From the NCBI GenBank assembly GCA_009829735.1, contig CM020619.1, forward strand, positions 29,476,063 through 29,540,062: a DNA stretch of 64,000 nt, given 5' to 3'. A program made the position numbers and the translations under genes. The DNA is from Pyropia yezoensis. Taxonomy: Eukaryota > Rhodophyta > Bangiophyceae > Bangiales > Bangiaceae. Shown here piece by piece: positions 20,080-29,255 of this stretch (position 1 is its first letter; each line of letters begins with the position of its first letter). Below the pieces are notes generated by a model, which was not told where the DNA came from, searched no databases, and saw only the letters and a program-made list of their open reading frames with translations.

Positions 20080-22173
20080 TCACACCGGCGGTATACCTAA
20101 CAGGGGAAACTTGCTGGCCTCGGCCACGTGCTCTCGTGCACCCAGCACTCGCAGGGAATCGAGGAAGATAACAAACGATGTCCCGTCACAGCTGCGAGCG
20201 AGCAGCCTCTTCTGCTTCACCCAGGGCAGGCCAGCCACCTTCACTGGCAAGCCTAGCGCCGCAGACACCCTTGCCACGGGATGAAGGCACCTTGTTCCCC
20301 GCGGGTTCTGCCCCGGCCTGCAATAGACCCGGCACAGGTAGTATTCTGCGGACGAAGGTGTTCGCCCAACCGCCTCACCATCCAGGTCGTGGTCCACGGC
20401 GTACACAAGCAGCTGAGTCTTTTCAGTAGTTTGAAAGTCAAAGGCGTTGACGACGCCAACAAACCGCAGCGAGCGCAACAGCCGAGCGCGAAGGGCGGCG
20501 ACGGTGCCCACCGCATCGTTGCAAAATTCTTCCACGAGCTCCGCCGGGAGCTGACCCAGACCAGGGTAGCTCGCGCATGAGGCATTCAAGCACCGTCGAT
20601 ACTGCAGGAGCAACCGGCCATGGTTCCACTCTGACACAGGCGCTGACACCGCGCCTGCTGAAGCGCCGTCACTGTTGGTTTCCCCTTGGTAGGCAATAGG
20701 AGATGGTAGGCCCACAAGCACGGCACCCGACGGGGACAGCGCGCCGTGCGAATTAACCACATTCCACCGGATCAGTAGGTTGTAGGGCACAGCAAACGCG
20801 TCGCTGGCGCTGCCCAGGTAGAATGTCTCCGTGTTTCCGAACCAGCACACGTGAAGCAGGCGCTCGCGATCTGCCTCGGATAGGTGGGCAACACCTCGGT
20901 AGGTGACCACGGGCAACAGGCCACGAAACATGGCCAAAGCTTCAAGCTTGTTGCGATGGTCAAAAACGTGAGCAAAACCAGCGGGACCCATCACGAGAGC
21001 CTGCGTGGACCACTGCACCGCCACAAGGTCTCCGTCTAGAGGGTAGTTCCGCGGTGTCAATGTACACTCATTCCTGTCCTGCCTTAGTCGGACCAGCTCC
21101 CTCTGGATGGTGAGACACAGGGGACGTTGGTCGATGATGCGCACCTCAGCCAGCTCCAACAGCAGAATGTTCTCCATTCTGTGTAGCCACGATGCGTCCA
21201 CAGCTTCCATTTTCTCCCGGCTGATGAGACTGCGGAACCCGGGGCAAGCCATCAGGGACGTGCCGTTGATCACTTGCGTGGCACTGACCGGTAGACTGAG
21301 GTGGTGTCGTAGGGCCACCAGTACGTGGTGAACGACAAGCCAGGCGGAAAGCAGCATGGCCCAGTGGTCAGACAGCATGTACAAACCATAATTTTCCAGC
21401 CCAAGCGTGCGCTCCAACAACGGCCAGCCGCGCAGCCAGCACGCCACGTCTAGTGCGTCACCCGCAACGAAACGTCCGCGTTCCAGGCATGCCAGCAACT
21501 TAGATGCCTGCCACGATGTGCCCGCTGGCAATGGAAGCGTACCTGGTTTCGACACACACCCTGAGCAGGAGTAACAGCTGCTGATATGCTGCTGATAGAA
21601 TCCGAAGTCCACGTCTTGCGACACCAACGGAAGCACGTGACGAACCTCTCCAAGACGGTTGGGCACGGCGAGCACAGGATACGTTCCGTACATCATGTTG
21701 GCAGTGGCACTCCACTCGGCTTGCAACTGGGTGTTTTGCGAAGAACCAACCTTGTCAAACCACAGACGCGTTACTCCATACCCGCCCAATTCCGGCGCCA
21801 CCAGCGTGTTCAGCACGTGCGATGGTAGACGGTGGAACTTGTACTGTTGTTCTCGTCGCAGCTGAGTGTACGACAAAACGAAGCTATTGGAGGGGTCCTT
21901 GTCAAAGTGCAAGAGTTGCTCAGCGTGCGTTCGAGTGGTAGACACCTGCACTAGCCCGTCCACGCAGGCTGTCTGGAAAACTTGTTTGTTGTCCTGGAGA
22001 AGTCCGCGACGCAAATTGATCAAGGGCACGGGTGCCAGACCTCGAAGAAGCGTGGCTGCTCGAACATACTTGCGCTCCAGGCGAATGCCTTGGGCCGCGT
22101 CAAACAGTTCCCGGAGGCAATTCACCAGTTCCGGGAGGCAGTTCACCACGTTCTCCGCCCGCGCAGCAGACAT
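20080..22173 (-). CDS. Protein of unknown function (about 697 aa)
   Basis: A long minus-strand frame with a balanced amino-acid composition and no low-complexity bias; it is clearly unlike the GC-driven shadow frames. The first ATG is at 22173, although the frame stays open to about 22233. I recognise no family with confidence. Visible traits are a Leu/His-rich hydrophobic stretch (WAMLLSAWLVVHHVLVALRH, about residues 297-316) that is too polar for a sure membrane helix, a cluster of cysteines (SSCYSCSGC), and a segment near residues 445-480 (WFGNTETFYLGSASDAFAVP) that faintly recalls the end of a BAH domain. The BAH similarity is too weak to use. The gene starts about 155 bp from the left end of the PIF/Harbinger element and points away from it, so it may be host or element-derived. 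Confidence 0.7.
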   Translation of the reverse strand: MSAARAENVVNCLPELVNCLRELFDAAQGIRLERKYVRAATLLRGLAPVPLINLRRGLLQDNKQVFQTACVDGLVQVSTTRTHAEQLLHFDKDPSNSFVLSYTQLRREQQYKFHRLPSHVLNTLVAPELGGYGVTRLWFDKVGSSQNTQLQAEWSATANMMYGTYPVLAVPNRLGEVRHVLPLVSQDVDFGFYQQHISSCYSCSGCVSKPGTLPLPAGTSWQASKLLACLERGRFVAGDALDVACWLRGWPLLERTLGLENYGLYMLSDHWAMLLSAWLVVHHVLVALRHHLSLPVSATQVINGTSLMACPGFRSLISREKMEAVDASWLHRMENILLLELAEVRIIDQRPLCLTIQRELVRLRQDRNECTLTPRNYPLDGDLVAVQWSTQALVMGPAGFAHVFDHRNKLEALAMFRGLLPVVTYRGVAHLSEADRERLLHVCWFGNTETFYLGSASDAFAVPYNLLIRWNVVNSHGALSPSGAVLVGLPSPIAYQGETNSDGASAGAVSAPVSEWNHGRLLLQYRRCLNASCASYPGLGQLPAELVEEFCNDAVGTVAALRARLLRSLRFVGVVNAFDFQTTEKTQLLVYAVDHDLDGEAVGRTPSSAEYYLCRVYCRPGQNPRGTRCLHPVARVSAALGLPVKVAGLPWVKQKRLLARSCDGTSFVIFLDSLRVLGAREHVAEASKFPLLGIPPV

Positions 22174-22364
22174 AGCTGCTGCGCCTACCTCACGGCGAAA
22201 GAACTCGGACGGTGGGCCGGACACACGGCACACACCAGCTCAAGGATGGGCACGGGGGACTTTGATGACGCACCTGTCGTTCACAGAGCCGTCAGAATGA
22301 TGGACTCAACGCTGCTTTTCTCACAGCTGCGCAGCACTGCTTACAGTAGTGATTGGACTATGTC

Positions 22365-22401
22365 CGGCTGGGTTATATGTGGTCCACATATAACCCAGCC
22401 G
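22365..22401. repeat. Perfect 18-bp-arm hairpin with 1-base spacer
   Basis: The left arm is CGGCTGGGTTATATGTGG, and its exact reverse complement follows after a single T. In the minus-strand orientation of the surrounding insertion it lies near the 3' terminus, the place of the Helitron terminal hairpin. Confidence 0.9.
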
Positions 22402-22582
22402 CACTCGCACGAGGGAAACTCTCCATTTATGAAGAGAAGTCTCTATCCCACCGGAATTCGAATGAGGACACCCACAAATTAGGACTGGCCAGAAACATAA
22501 TTGCTGTTCTGGCCAAACACGGCGCGCACGGACACGACACCCCACCGCCGTCACCACCACCGTCTCAGACATTGTCGCGTTT

Positions 22583-22738
22583 ATGGCTAACGCGACCATC
22601 TCAGAGGAGTTCGAGGGTGTGGATGACTCGGAGCGGAAGGTGGCGGCGAGACAGTGGTTGACAGCTGAGGAGGACATAGAGGCTATTGGCGCCACAGTGG
22701 ACATGGTGGTACTGAGCGAGGAGGCCGAGGACGAGTGA
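22583..22738 (+). CDS. Possible small or terminal coding fragment (51 codons)
   Basis: From an ATG at 22583 the frame reads MANATISEEFEGVDDSERK and then a further acidic stretch including QWLTAEEDIEAIGATVD, to a TGA at 22736. The composition is protein-like: balanced, acidic, and not the Arg/Pro text of shadow frames. The frame stays open upstream, so this may be the last exon of a captured gene inside the Helitron-like insertion rather than a small gene. I do not recognise it. Confidence 0.3.
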   Translation: MANATISEEFEGVDDSERKVAARQWLTAEEDIEAIGATVDMVVLSEEAEDE

Positions 22739-23614
22739 GCCCTGTGCGTGAGAGTGTGCTATGAACCTGTCGTTTACCTTTGCGCTGGACACGGTCCCCC
22801 CCATGGAGCGTGTTTGACCCCCGGCTTGTGACTTGTCCGCAGGGCGAGCGCTCAGCGGCGACTCCATCTCTGCACCAGTGACCAAATTGTATACGCAATT
22901 ATTAGAAGGACTGGTCTGACACCAGCAACAGTCCTTCAATCTTGGCATATAGTCTAAAATAAAAGTGGGCTACTTTCCCAGATCCCCTGTCAGGATGCAA
23001 GTCCAATTTTGGCCAGATCTCTTGCTTCGTTGTGCAAATTCTTGCCCTGCTCAAGCACGAAAATGAACGGCTCGAGCAGAATTTTGCTTTTCTGAGGACG
23101 ATTCACGGTTTCCTCAGATCTGTGTCGATCCCGCACCCCCGAAACAAGGCTGTGAGGGCACCCTGGCAAAAAGTCCAACAAGAGTACATCCCTAAATGTT
23201 AGGAACCTTGAAGCTGATTCCCATGCGGCCACTTGCAAGGAGGGCATTAGGTTGGCGCCAGTGCGCGCGTCGTTGGTCCTCGATGCCACCGCGCGGCGCG
23301 CCGGGATGCGGCCGCCACTTTTGTCCGCTGCTCCGACTCGCAGGCCGCTCCTTGGCCGCCGCTCCCCTAGAGGAGCGCGGGATGCGCCCGCCACTTTTGG
23401 CCACTGCTCCAACTCGCCGGCCGCTCCTTTGCCGCCGCTCCACGAGAGAAGCGCGCCTTCGCCGCCGCGCCACGAGAGGAGCGCGCCTCGTCGGGGTGCC
23501 CGAGAGCTTAAGAGTAAACGTCGACGGGTGCTTTCCAGCTCGGTCGCCCTCCCACCACCATCATCCACCCCGTCGCAACCCACCGTCCACCCTACGCGCA
23601 CTCTCCCACACCCC

Positions 23615-24634
23615 ATGCTCCCAACCCCACGCCCCCGCAACCCTTTCCGCCCAAGCATGTCGCCTGCTCGCTCCTCTCCGGCTGCGCCCTCTGCGGCCGA
23701 AGCCCTGGCGCGCCCGTGGAGCACCTCTGACACCGCACCCACGCCCACAAGCCCCCCCTCAAGCCCACCCTCGATCCCCCCCTCCCCCCCTGGCCCGCCC
23801 TCGATCCCCCCCTCACCCCCCCGCCCGCCCGCTGCCCCCAACAAGACGCCCACTAGCAAGAAGGGGAAGCGCAAGACGCCCGCCAAGCCGCGCGTGCGCA
23901 ACTGGACGCCGGGTGAGTGCGTTGGCCTTCTGACCGCCGCTGCCACGCACTGGGCGGTGCTCCGGTCGAGCCGTACGGCTCTCGGCAAGACCCAGGAAGC
24001 GTCGGCGATGCTGAAGGTGTTTGCCGAGGCGACGCCGGCCAAGGACAGGGCTGGGGTACGCACGCGTGACATCGAGCAGGTCGAGCGCAAGGTCAAGAGC
24101 TTGCGCGCGAAATACATGGCCACGCGCCTCGCGCTCCTCCAGTCGGGCGCGAGCACGGCCGAGCGCGAGGACGCGCTGCTCGGCTTTGGCGGATCGGTGC
24201 TCTACGAGCTTGCCCGCGGGGCGTTTAAGAAATGCTCTGTCTCCAATGAGCAGACGGTGCGTGAGCCTGTGGTCGTGGGTGGCTCCCCCCCCCCCCCCCC
24301 GCCCTCTGCTCCGCTCCCCTTATCTGCTTCCGCGCGTACTGGGACGGCTCGTCAGCGCGCAGCGGCGGCCCTCGAGGAGGGCAGCGATCAAGAAGATGGC
24401 AGCGCGAGCGACGTGAGCACCGATGATAGGGTGGTCCCTACGTCGGCGGTTGGGGTGCTTGCTGCTGCGGAGGCCGCCAAGCCGGCCAAGAAGAAGAAGA
24501 AGGAGACTGCGGCCGGGGTCCTCGGGATTACATCAAGAGCAAGATTAACCAGGACCAGACGGGCGGGGCGGCCGCCGAGCAGGCCGGGCTGTCGTCCGGT
24601 GGGGCTGACGGCGATGGCGTGTCAGACGGGGTAA
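23615..24634 (+). CDS. Myb/SANT-like DNA-binding protein of the PIF/Harbinger element
   Basis: The ATG at 23615 (a second in-frame ATG is at 23657) opens a Pro/Ser-rich N terminus, then a basic stretch (TSKKGKRKTPAKPR), then RNWTPGECVGLLTAAATHWA and an Arg/Lys-rich helix region (DIEQVERKVKSLRAKYMATR) that matches the Myb/SANT-like domain of PIF/Harbinger accessory proteins. In characterised elements this protein binds the transposase and the element ends and helps nuclear import and excision. The gene faces the transposase gene. The frame ends at 24634 in basic, Arg-rich text, but the next frame carries a much more natural C terminus (YIKSKINQDQTGG to IVAYTEKARRT, stop at 24691). This suggests a one-base loss near 24524. 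A poly-C run at 24289-24302 encodes a Pro tract and may be unstable. Confidence 0.7.
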   Translation: MLPTPRPRNPFRPSMSPARSSPAAPSAAEALARPWSTSDTAPTPTSPPSSPPSIPPSPPGPPSIPPSPPRPPAAPNKTPTSKKGKRKTPAKPRVRNWTPGECVGLLTAAATHWAVLRSSRTALGKTQEASAMLKVFAEATPAKDRAGVRTRDIEQVERKVKSLRAKYMATRLALLQSGASTAEREDALLGFGGSVLYELARGAFKKCSVSNEQTVREPVVVGGSPPPPPPSAPLPLSASARTGTARQRAAAALEEGSDQEDGSASDVSTDDRVVPTSAVGVLAAAEAAKPAKKKKKETAAGVLGITSRARLTRTRRAGRPPSRPGCRPVGLTAMACQTG

Positions 24635-24694
24635 TTCGCCAGGCAGTCCTTGACATGATTGTAGCCTACACGGAGAAGGCGCGCCGTACCTGAG

Positions 24695-25401
24695 CTGCCT
24701 ACAAATGTTTTGAAAAGGTGTCTCGCTGAGAGGAGGGGGCAAACGTAAAAGAAACGCTCTCACAACTGTCTCTTCAGCAAGGCCCGGCCCCCCCCCCCCC
24801 CCCTCCCCCCACCCCGCCCCGGCCTCCCCCCACCCCTCCCCCGAGCCTCCGCCGCGAGGCCCTGGGGTCAGCTCAGCCCGCCGCGCCCAGCCCCCGCTTA
24901 CGCGGTCGTGCAAGCCTCGTCCCCTTGCCCCCCCGGAACAGCACCCGTGGTCGGTGCCGCCACCACCCTCTTCCCATTCCCGGAGCAGTTGCAATCGCTC
25001 AAGAGGGCCCCTACGTTCCACCCAACGCGCAAGTGCCGCCCGCGTCCGCTCTTCCCGGCCTCAACCGACCGAGGTGCGCCACCCTCGTCCAACGCCGCCA
25101 CCCCCTCCCGCGAAAAAAACTCGTTCCCAGCCCAGCCGGCGCCACCCCCCCCACCCCCCGCGAGCATTGGTCCGCGCTCACAAGCTCCCCCACCGCCAAA
25201 CTAAGGCACTGGTTCCCGTCTACAAGCACCCTGCCCAACCCACGGCACAGGCGGCTGCACAAGCTCCCCACCGTCCCCCCCCTCCCGCAGGGGTGCACCC
25301 CCTCGTCGCACTCCTCGCCTTGTCGATCCCTGCTCTCTTCCTGCTCCCCCCCCCCCTTGCACAACTCAGTTCGTCAACTCAGTTCGTCACTCCTCGTCCA
25401 C
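24695..25401. other. Region between the convergent transposon genes
   Basis: It is very C-rich, with poly-C runs near 24788-24806 and 25347-25356. Open frames on both strands are Pro/Ser/Arg-biased and show no domain. It probably holds the 3' ends of both transposon genes. Confidence 0.45.
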
Positions 25402-26826
25402 TCAAGGCAGACCGAGCGCCTTCAGAATGGCGATGCGGCGCTGGGAGCCCAAAGAGAGGGCGGATTCTCCGCCCTCCACCGCATTTCCCATGCACTCGGG
25501 CCGGCCCGCCTCCTCCTCCACACTCTCGTCATAGGCGCCGTCGCGGGCCTCCAGAAAGTTGTGGAGCGCCGCCGCCACCTCTTGGATGAAGGAGGCCAGT
25601 GTAAGATGGGCACATATCATGCGGAGCACGTTCCACCTCCCTTTCAGACGGCCAAAGGCGTTCTCTACCACCTCTCGCATTTTGGCGTGTTGGTGGTTGA
25701 ACCGCCGCATGGAGCTGACGTTAACACCGAGCATGTCTGCCTCGCGAAAGGGAGTAATCTATAAAGCGTGTGATGCGCGAAGAAAGAAACAGACAGACGC
25801 CAGGAAAAAAATCTGGCCAATAAACTGGCTGTCAATGCCCTTGTCAGAACCAGTCTTCACGGGGCACAGGGACGAAGACCCGTCGCGCAGCTCGTGCTGA
25901 TCGTCAAAAGACAATGGCAGGCATCGGCGGGCTCCAGAGGCACGTGGTGGCATGGTCAACCCCTCGTGCTTCGCAGTCAACGCCCCCCCCCCGCCCCGCC
26001 CACCAAGAACAGATGCGTGACCAAAACTCCCAACAATGGGGTCAAAGACGGACGCGCTCCCCGCGCGCAGCATGAAAACGGACAGGCCAGACCACCCGGA
26101 GGCGTTTCCGCCCGTTAGAGCCGCAAAATCGCGCCCAATGCGTTTACGCTCAGCCGCGCCGGGCCATTCTAGCTTGGGCAGGCCTGCCAGCAAGGCGGCA
26201 ACAACGGGTGCACAGTGCTTAGAAAACGTTGACTCAGCGACGTCCACTGCACGCGCAATCACCCTCTGCCTCCCGCCGTGGGCCAACCAAAACAATGTCG
26301 CAAATGTAAGATACGTCGGGTGGATAGGGCTGGGGCCGCGCGCGGGCACTGGCAGATGAGGGGTGGCCAGAGCGACCAACTCATCAAAGTGCTGCGGGGT
26401 CATCCTCACATCGCCAAAAAACCGGCCTGTCTCCAGGCTCTTCCGATAAAAGCGGCCCACCAGGTCTCTCGCGTGCGGCGCCGCGCGGTTGCCCTGGCCA
26501 CAAAATTCAACCAGGTCGGCCAGCTCCACAAGCTCCATCAGCTCGGTAGGGTGCCACATGATTTCCCCTCCATCGCGGGTTCTCACGACAGAAAGAAGGG
26601 CGCGCCGCGCAACCGCCCAGCCGTCCAAGCACTGGGGCTCCAGCGCCGCAAGCAGGGCGATCACATCGGCCGCCCACTCAAGAATGCCGCCAGCGCTCGA
26701 CGATTGATGCGTCAGTCCGCCGGCCGCCTCGGCCGACGAGAGGGCTGAAGCGATCGACTCCAATGCGGGCTCGACGGTTCCCGCCAGGCGCAACGAGTCA
26801 ACAACAGCTGGAGGAAGACGAGACAT
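25402..26826 (-). pseudogene. PIF/Harbinger (DDE_Tnp_4-type) transposase, incomplete
   Basis: The first part (26826 down to about 26100) starts with MSRLPPAVVDSLRL. It contains the typical N-terminal region: a FFGDVRMTPQHFDELVALAT motif, then YLTFATLFWLAHGGRQRVIA and AESTFSKHCAPVV, the helix-turn-helix of this family. The last part (about 25747-25402) reads ITPFREADML, FNHQHAKMREVVENAFGRLK, GRWNVLRMI and an Ala/Leu helix; the E of VVENAFG is the third catalytic acidic residue. It is preceded by a plausible splice acceptor (CTTTATAG at about 25748-25755), so an intron is likely. Between the two parts I do not see the GAIDGTH-type segment with the first catalytic aspartate, nor the second one, in any frame. 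The copy is thus either deleted in the core or damaged. Confidence 0.75.
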
Positions 26827-27120
26827 ATCTGCTAAGGGGTTTACCAGAATTTGTGTGTGGGCACTATGAAACACATTGGGTCTGCATGCAACAACAGAAG
26901 AAAGGAGGAGAAATGGTTGGGACAGTCGGCACGTGAGGCGATAAGAAACGTAGCACATCAAGGCGGACCACGTGGCGAGGGAAGCAGAGAGAGGTGCAAG
27001 TGGGTGGGTGTCACAGGCAAAGCGGAAAAGGCATGAGTACGGGAGGGGGCGCGACCATCGAGATGCCCTCGCAGAGGCGAGTTGCACGCGCAGCATTGGA
27101 AACGTAGAGGAGGGAGAGAC

Positions 27121-27425
27121 GCAGGGGGGGCGGAGGCACACAGATGAGACGGAGGGCGGGGGGAGGCACGCAGACGAGAAGCAGGGGGGGGGGAGGCACG
27201 CAGACGAAACCCAGGGGGGGGTAGGCCCGCAGATGAGAAGCAGGGGGGGGGCCAGGCACGCAGATGAGACGGAGGGCGGGGGGAGGCACGCAGACGAGAA
27301 GCAGGGAGGAGGCACGCAGATGAAACCCAGGGGGGGGGTAGGCCCGCAGATGAGAAGCAGGGGGGGGCCAGGCACGCAGATGAGACGCATGGGGGGAGGA
27401 GGCACGCAGATGAACGGGGAGGGGG
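27121..27425. repeat. G-rich minisatellite, about 29-bp unit, about ten copies
   Basis: About ten tandem copies have the form GAGGCACGCAGATGAGA plus a G-rich tail. Variant units (GGCACGCAGACGAGAAGCAG, TAGGCCCGCAGATGAGAAGC) recur in the same order, so a longer super-unit was also duplicated. It lies 5' of the transposase gene inside the PIF/Harbinger element. Frames across it give Pro/Leu/Ser-rich repeats that are not credible protein. Confidence 0.85.
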
Positions 27426-27429
27426 GGGG

Positions 27430-28690
27430 GGATGAAGCAGAGGTTTGGAAAACAAAACGGAGGGAAGAGGCACGTCAGACATGCAGGAAGCCGAACAGAA
27501 ATCAATAAGACACAGACAAAGACGAGGTGGCACTGGTGAGAACTATGGACATGAGGGACATAACAGTGCTATATGTGGCGTTCTGGCCTTTGGGGACAGG
27601 CGGGCCCTCGGTGAGGTGACTTGGGACCCGGCCGGCAGTGGTACGTGGAACCCTACGCTGGCCGGGGATCCTTGGCCACGTGGCCCGGTGTTGTGGCGAC
27701 ACACCCGGAGCCCTGATTGGCCCACCCGACTGGAGGACTTGCCCGGGTTGTGGGCTTGCTGACCCCTTTGTGGTGTACTTGATTTTCGTATTTGTTTTCC
27801 TTGCGTGATTTCGTGTCTTTCCCCTTTATTCCCACTGGGTTTTTTCTGGGGATTGACATTTGTGTGTGGGGAGATTTTCGCTTGCTTTTCGATAGTTGGC
27901 CCGGTGAGTGGCCGATGCCTTGCTGGCATTAGGCCCGCCGGGGGGGCGCCCTCTGGGGGCCCCGCTCTGGGCCCCTGGAGGGGCCAGGGGGGGAGGTTCT
28001 TGAGGGTAGCTCCGGGGTCTCCCCGGGGCCATCTTGTAAAATCAACAGTGCTTTGGGTTCTTGCTCCCTCGGGCTTTTGTCCTTGTTACCTTTACCTCTG
28101 ACGGGGTGGGCGAGTGGACCACGCTTGGGCTCTTACCTGTTCCTTCCTGGCCAGTCTGTGGTTTCCTGTGTGTGGTGGTTGTGGGGTCCGATAGGGCCAT
28201 AACGTTACACTATACGTCGCGGAACTGCACATCACGGAGCGTCGCAGTTGCGTATGAAATAGGAAACCACGAGAATGTTCGACGGAATGCCACGATGCCA
28301 GCATACGTACACAGAGTGAAGCTCAAGATGGCGGTGGGCAGTGGTGGTAGGTGGTGGTGCTCGCAGGTACCGCCTAGGGAAAGAGGCGAGAAGGAAACGG
28401 ACGCGTGGACGCGGGCGGGTCGGTTGACCACGTCGCGGGTAGGTGCCGGAACGACGACGCGACGCCGCGCGCGGCGGCGAGCGCGCGCAGCGCCGATTGT
28501 ACGACGCACGCATCCGCCCGCTTTGGGATCTGCCACGAAATAGGAAGACCACAGAGTACTTGATTCATGTTCACATCCCAACTGCGCCTGAGATGTTGCA
28601 GCCGCTACAGATCCTGGGAGACCTCCCCGAGGTCTCTCAGAAGATGACACAGCTCTGTGTCGATTCTCCCCCCGTTGTGTCATGAGGGGC
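27430..28690. other. Transposon interior without a supported gene
   Basis: A T/G-rich stretch at 27760-28200 has many T runs. No recognisable coding segment is seen. The part from about 28729 to 29255 is the right subterminal region shared with the miniature element at 3975-4623. Confidence 0.45.
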
Positions 28691-29255
28691 GGTTTTGCCT
28701 AGCAAGTACTCGGAATCGTGAATAGGGCTCTGATCGAGGGGATGGGCTGAGGCCAAAGAATCTCCCCCAGGATGACCGACACGACGGCCGCTGTCGCTGT
28801 TCTGTCAACCAATGACAACAGCGGTGGCGCTGCTGTTTGCTAGACGGAGCGTTCCATTGGTCAGAATTCACGTTGTAGATGTTGAGCAACGCGGAGAGAT
28901 TTTTCCGTGCAGACCCTCGAAAGCTGTCGTCGCGCAGGTTATTGCTTAACCAGTGCGAGAGATTGCGCGGTTTTTAAACGCGTTTGTATAAACATTGCTC
29001 CCAAGCGTAGCGATGGTCGGTCGCTTCTTTGCGCTTCACGAGAGTGCTCTCCTGCCCCGTGCGCTTCCGGTCATACCAAGGAAGGAGGCGACTACCAATC
29101 GCCCGAGCTGTTATAGGCAGAAAACAAGAAGCGGGGGTAAAAGCGATGTCAATGATGCATTGAGGGGGGGGTCGACGCAGGTTTTATGCAGGTTTTTGCT
29201 CGAGAATTTCCCAAAAAAGCAAGAAAACTTTGACAGGCGATAAGCAGTGCTGCGC

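Larger units (their letters stand above)
22344..22982 (-). mobile_element. Helitron-like insertion inside the transposon terminal repeat
   Basis: The 639-bp insertion sits exactly between A and T of the host sequence TTATCCCC and leaves no target duplication, as Helitrons do. Read on the minus strand it begins TC (TCTGGGAAAGTAGCCC). Near its other end it carries a perfect hairpin with 18-bp arms (22365-22401), 21 bases before its terminus. Helitrons have a 5' TC, a 3' hairpin and insertion between A and T. The 3' end here reads ACTG rather than the canonical CTRR, and the hairpin is longer than usual, so it would be a variant. It holds a 51-codon frame at 22583-22738 and no replication protein. 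Confidence 0.65.
22329..29255. mobile_element. PIF/Harbinger DNA transposon, about 6.9 kb, with nested insertion
   Basis: The right end at 29230-29255 and the left end share the terminal sequence GCGCAGCACTGCTTATC plus CCTGTCA. The left end is split: GCGCAGCACTGCTTA at 22329-22343, and TCCCCTGTCA from 22983, with a 639-bp insertion between them. Removing the insertion restores a terminal repeat matching the derivative at 3975-4623. Inside are a plus-strand Myb/SANT-like gene and a convergent minus-strand transposase gene, the gene pair typical of this superfamily. The transposase seems damaged, so the copy is probably inactive. A 3-bp duplication, expected for the superfamily, could not be assigned. 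Apart from these genes the interior includes a G-rich minisatellite (27121-27425). Confidence 0.8.

Noticed and set aside
26827-27405. Upstream extension of the transposase frame
   Set aside because: The added residues are a translation of the G-rich minisatellite; the gene more likely starts at the ATG at 26826.
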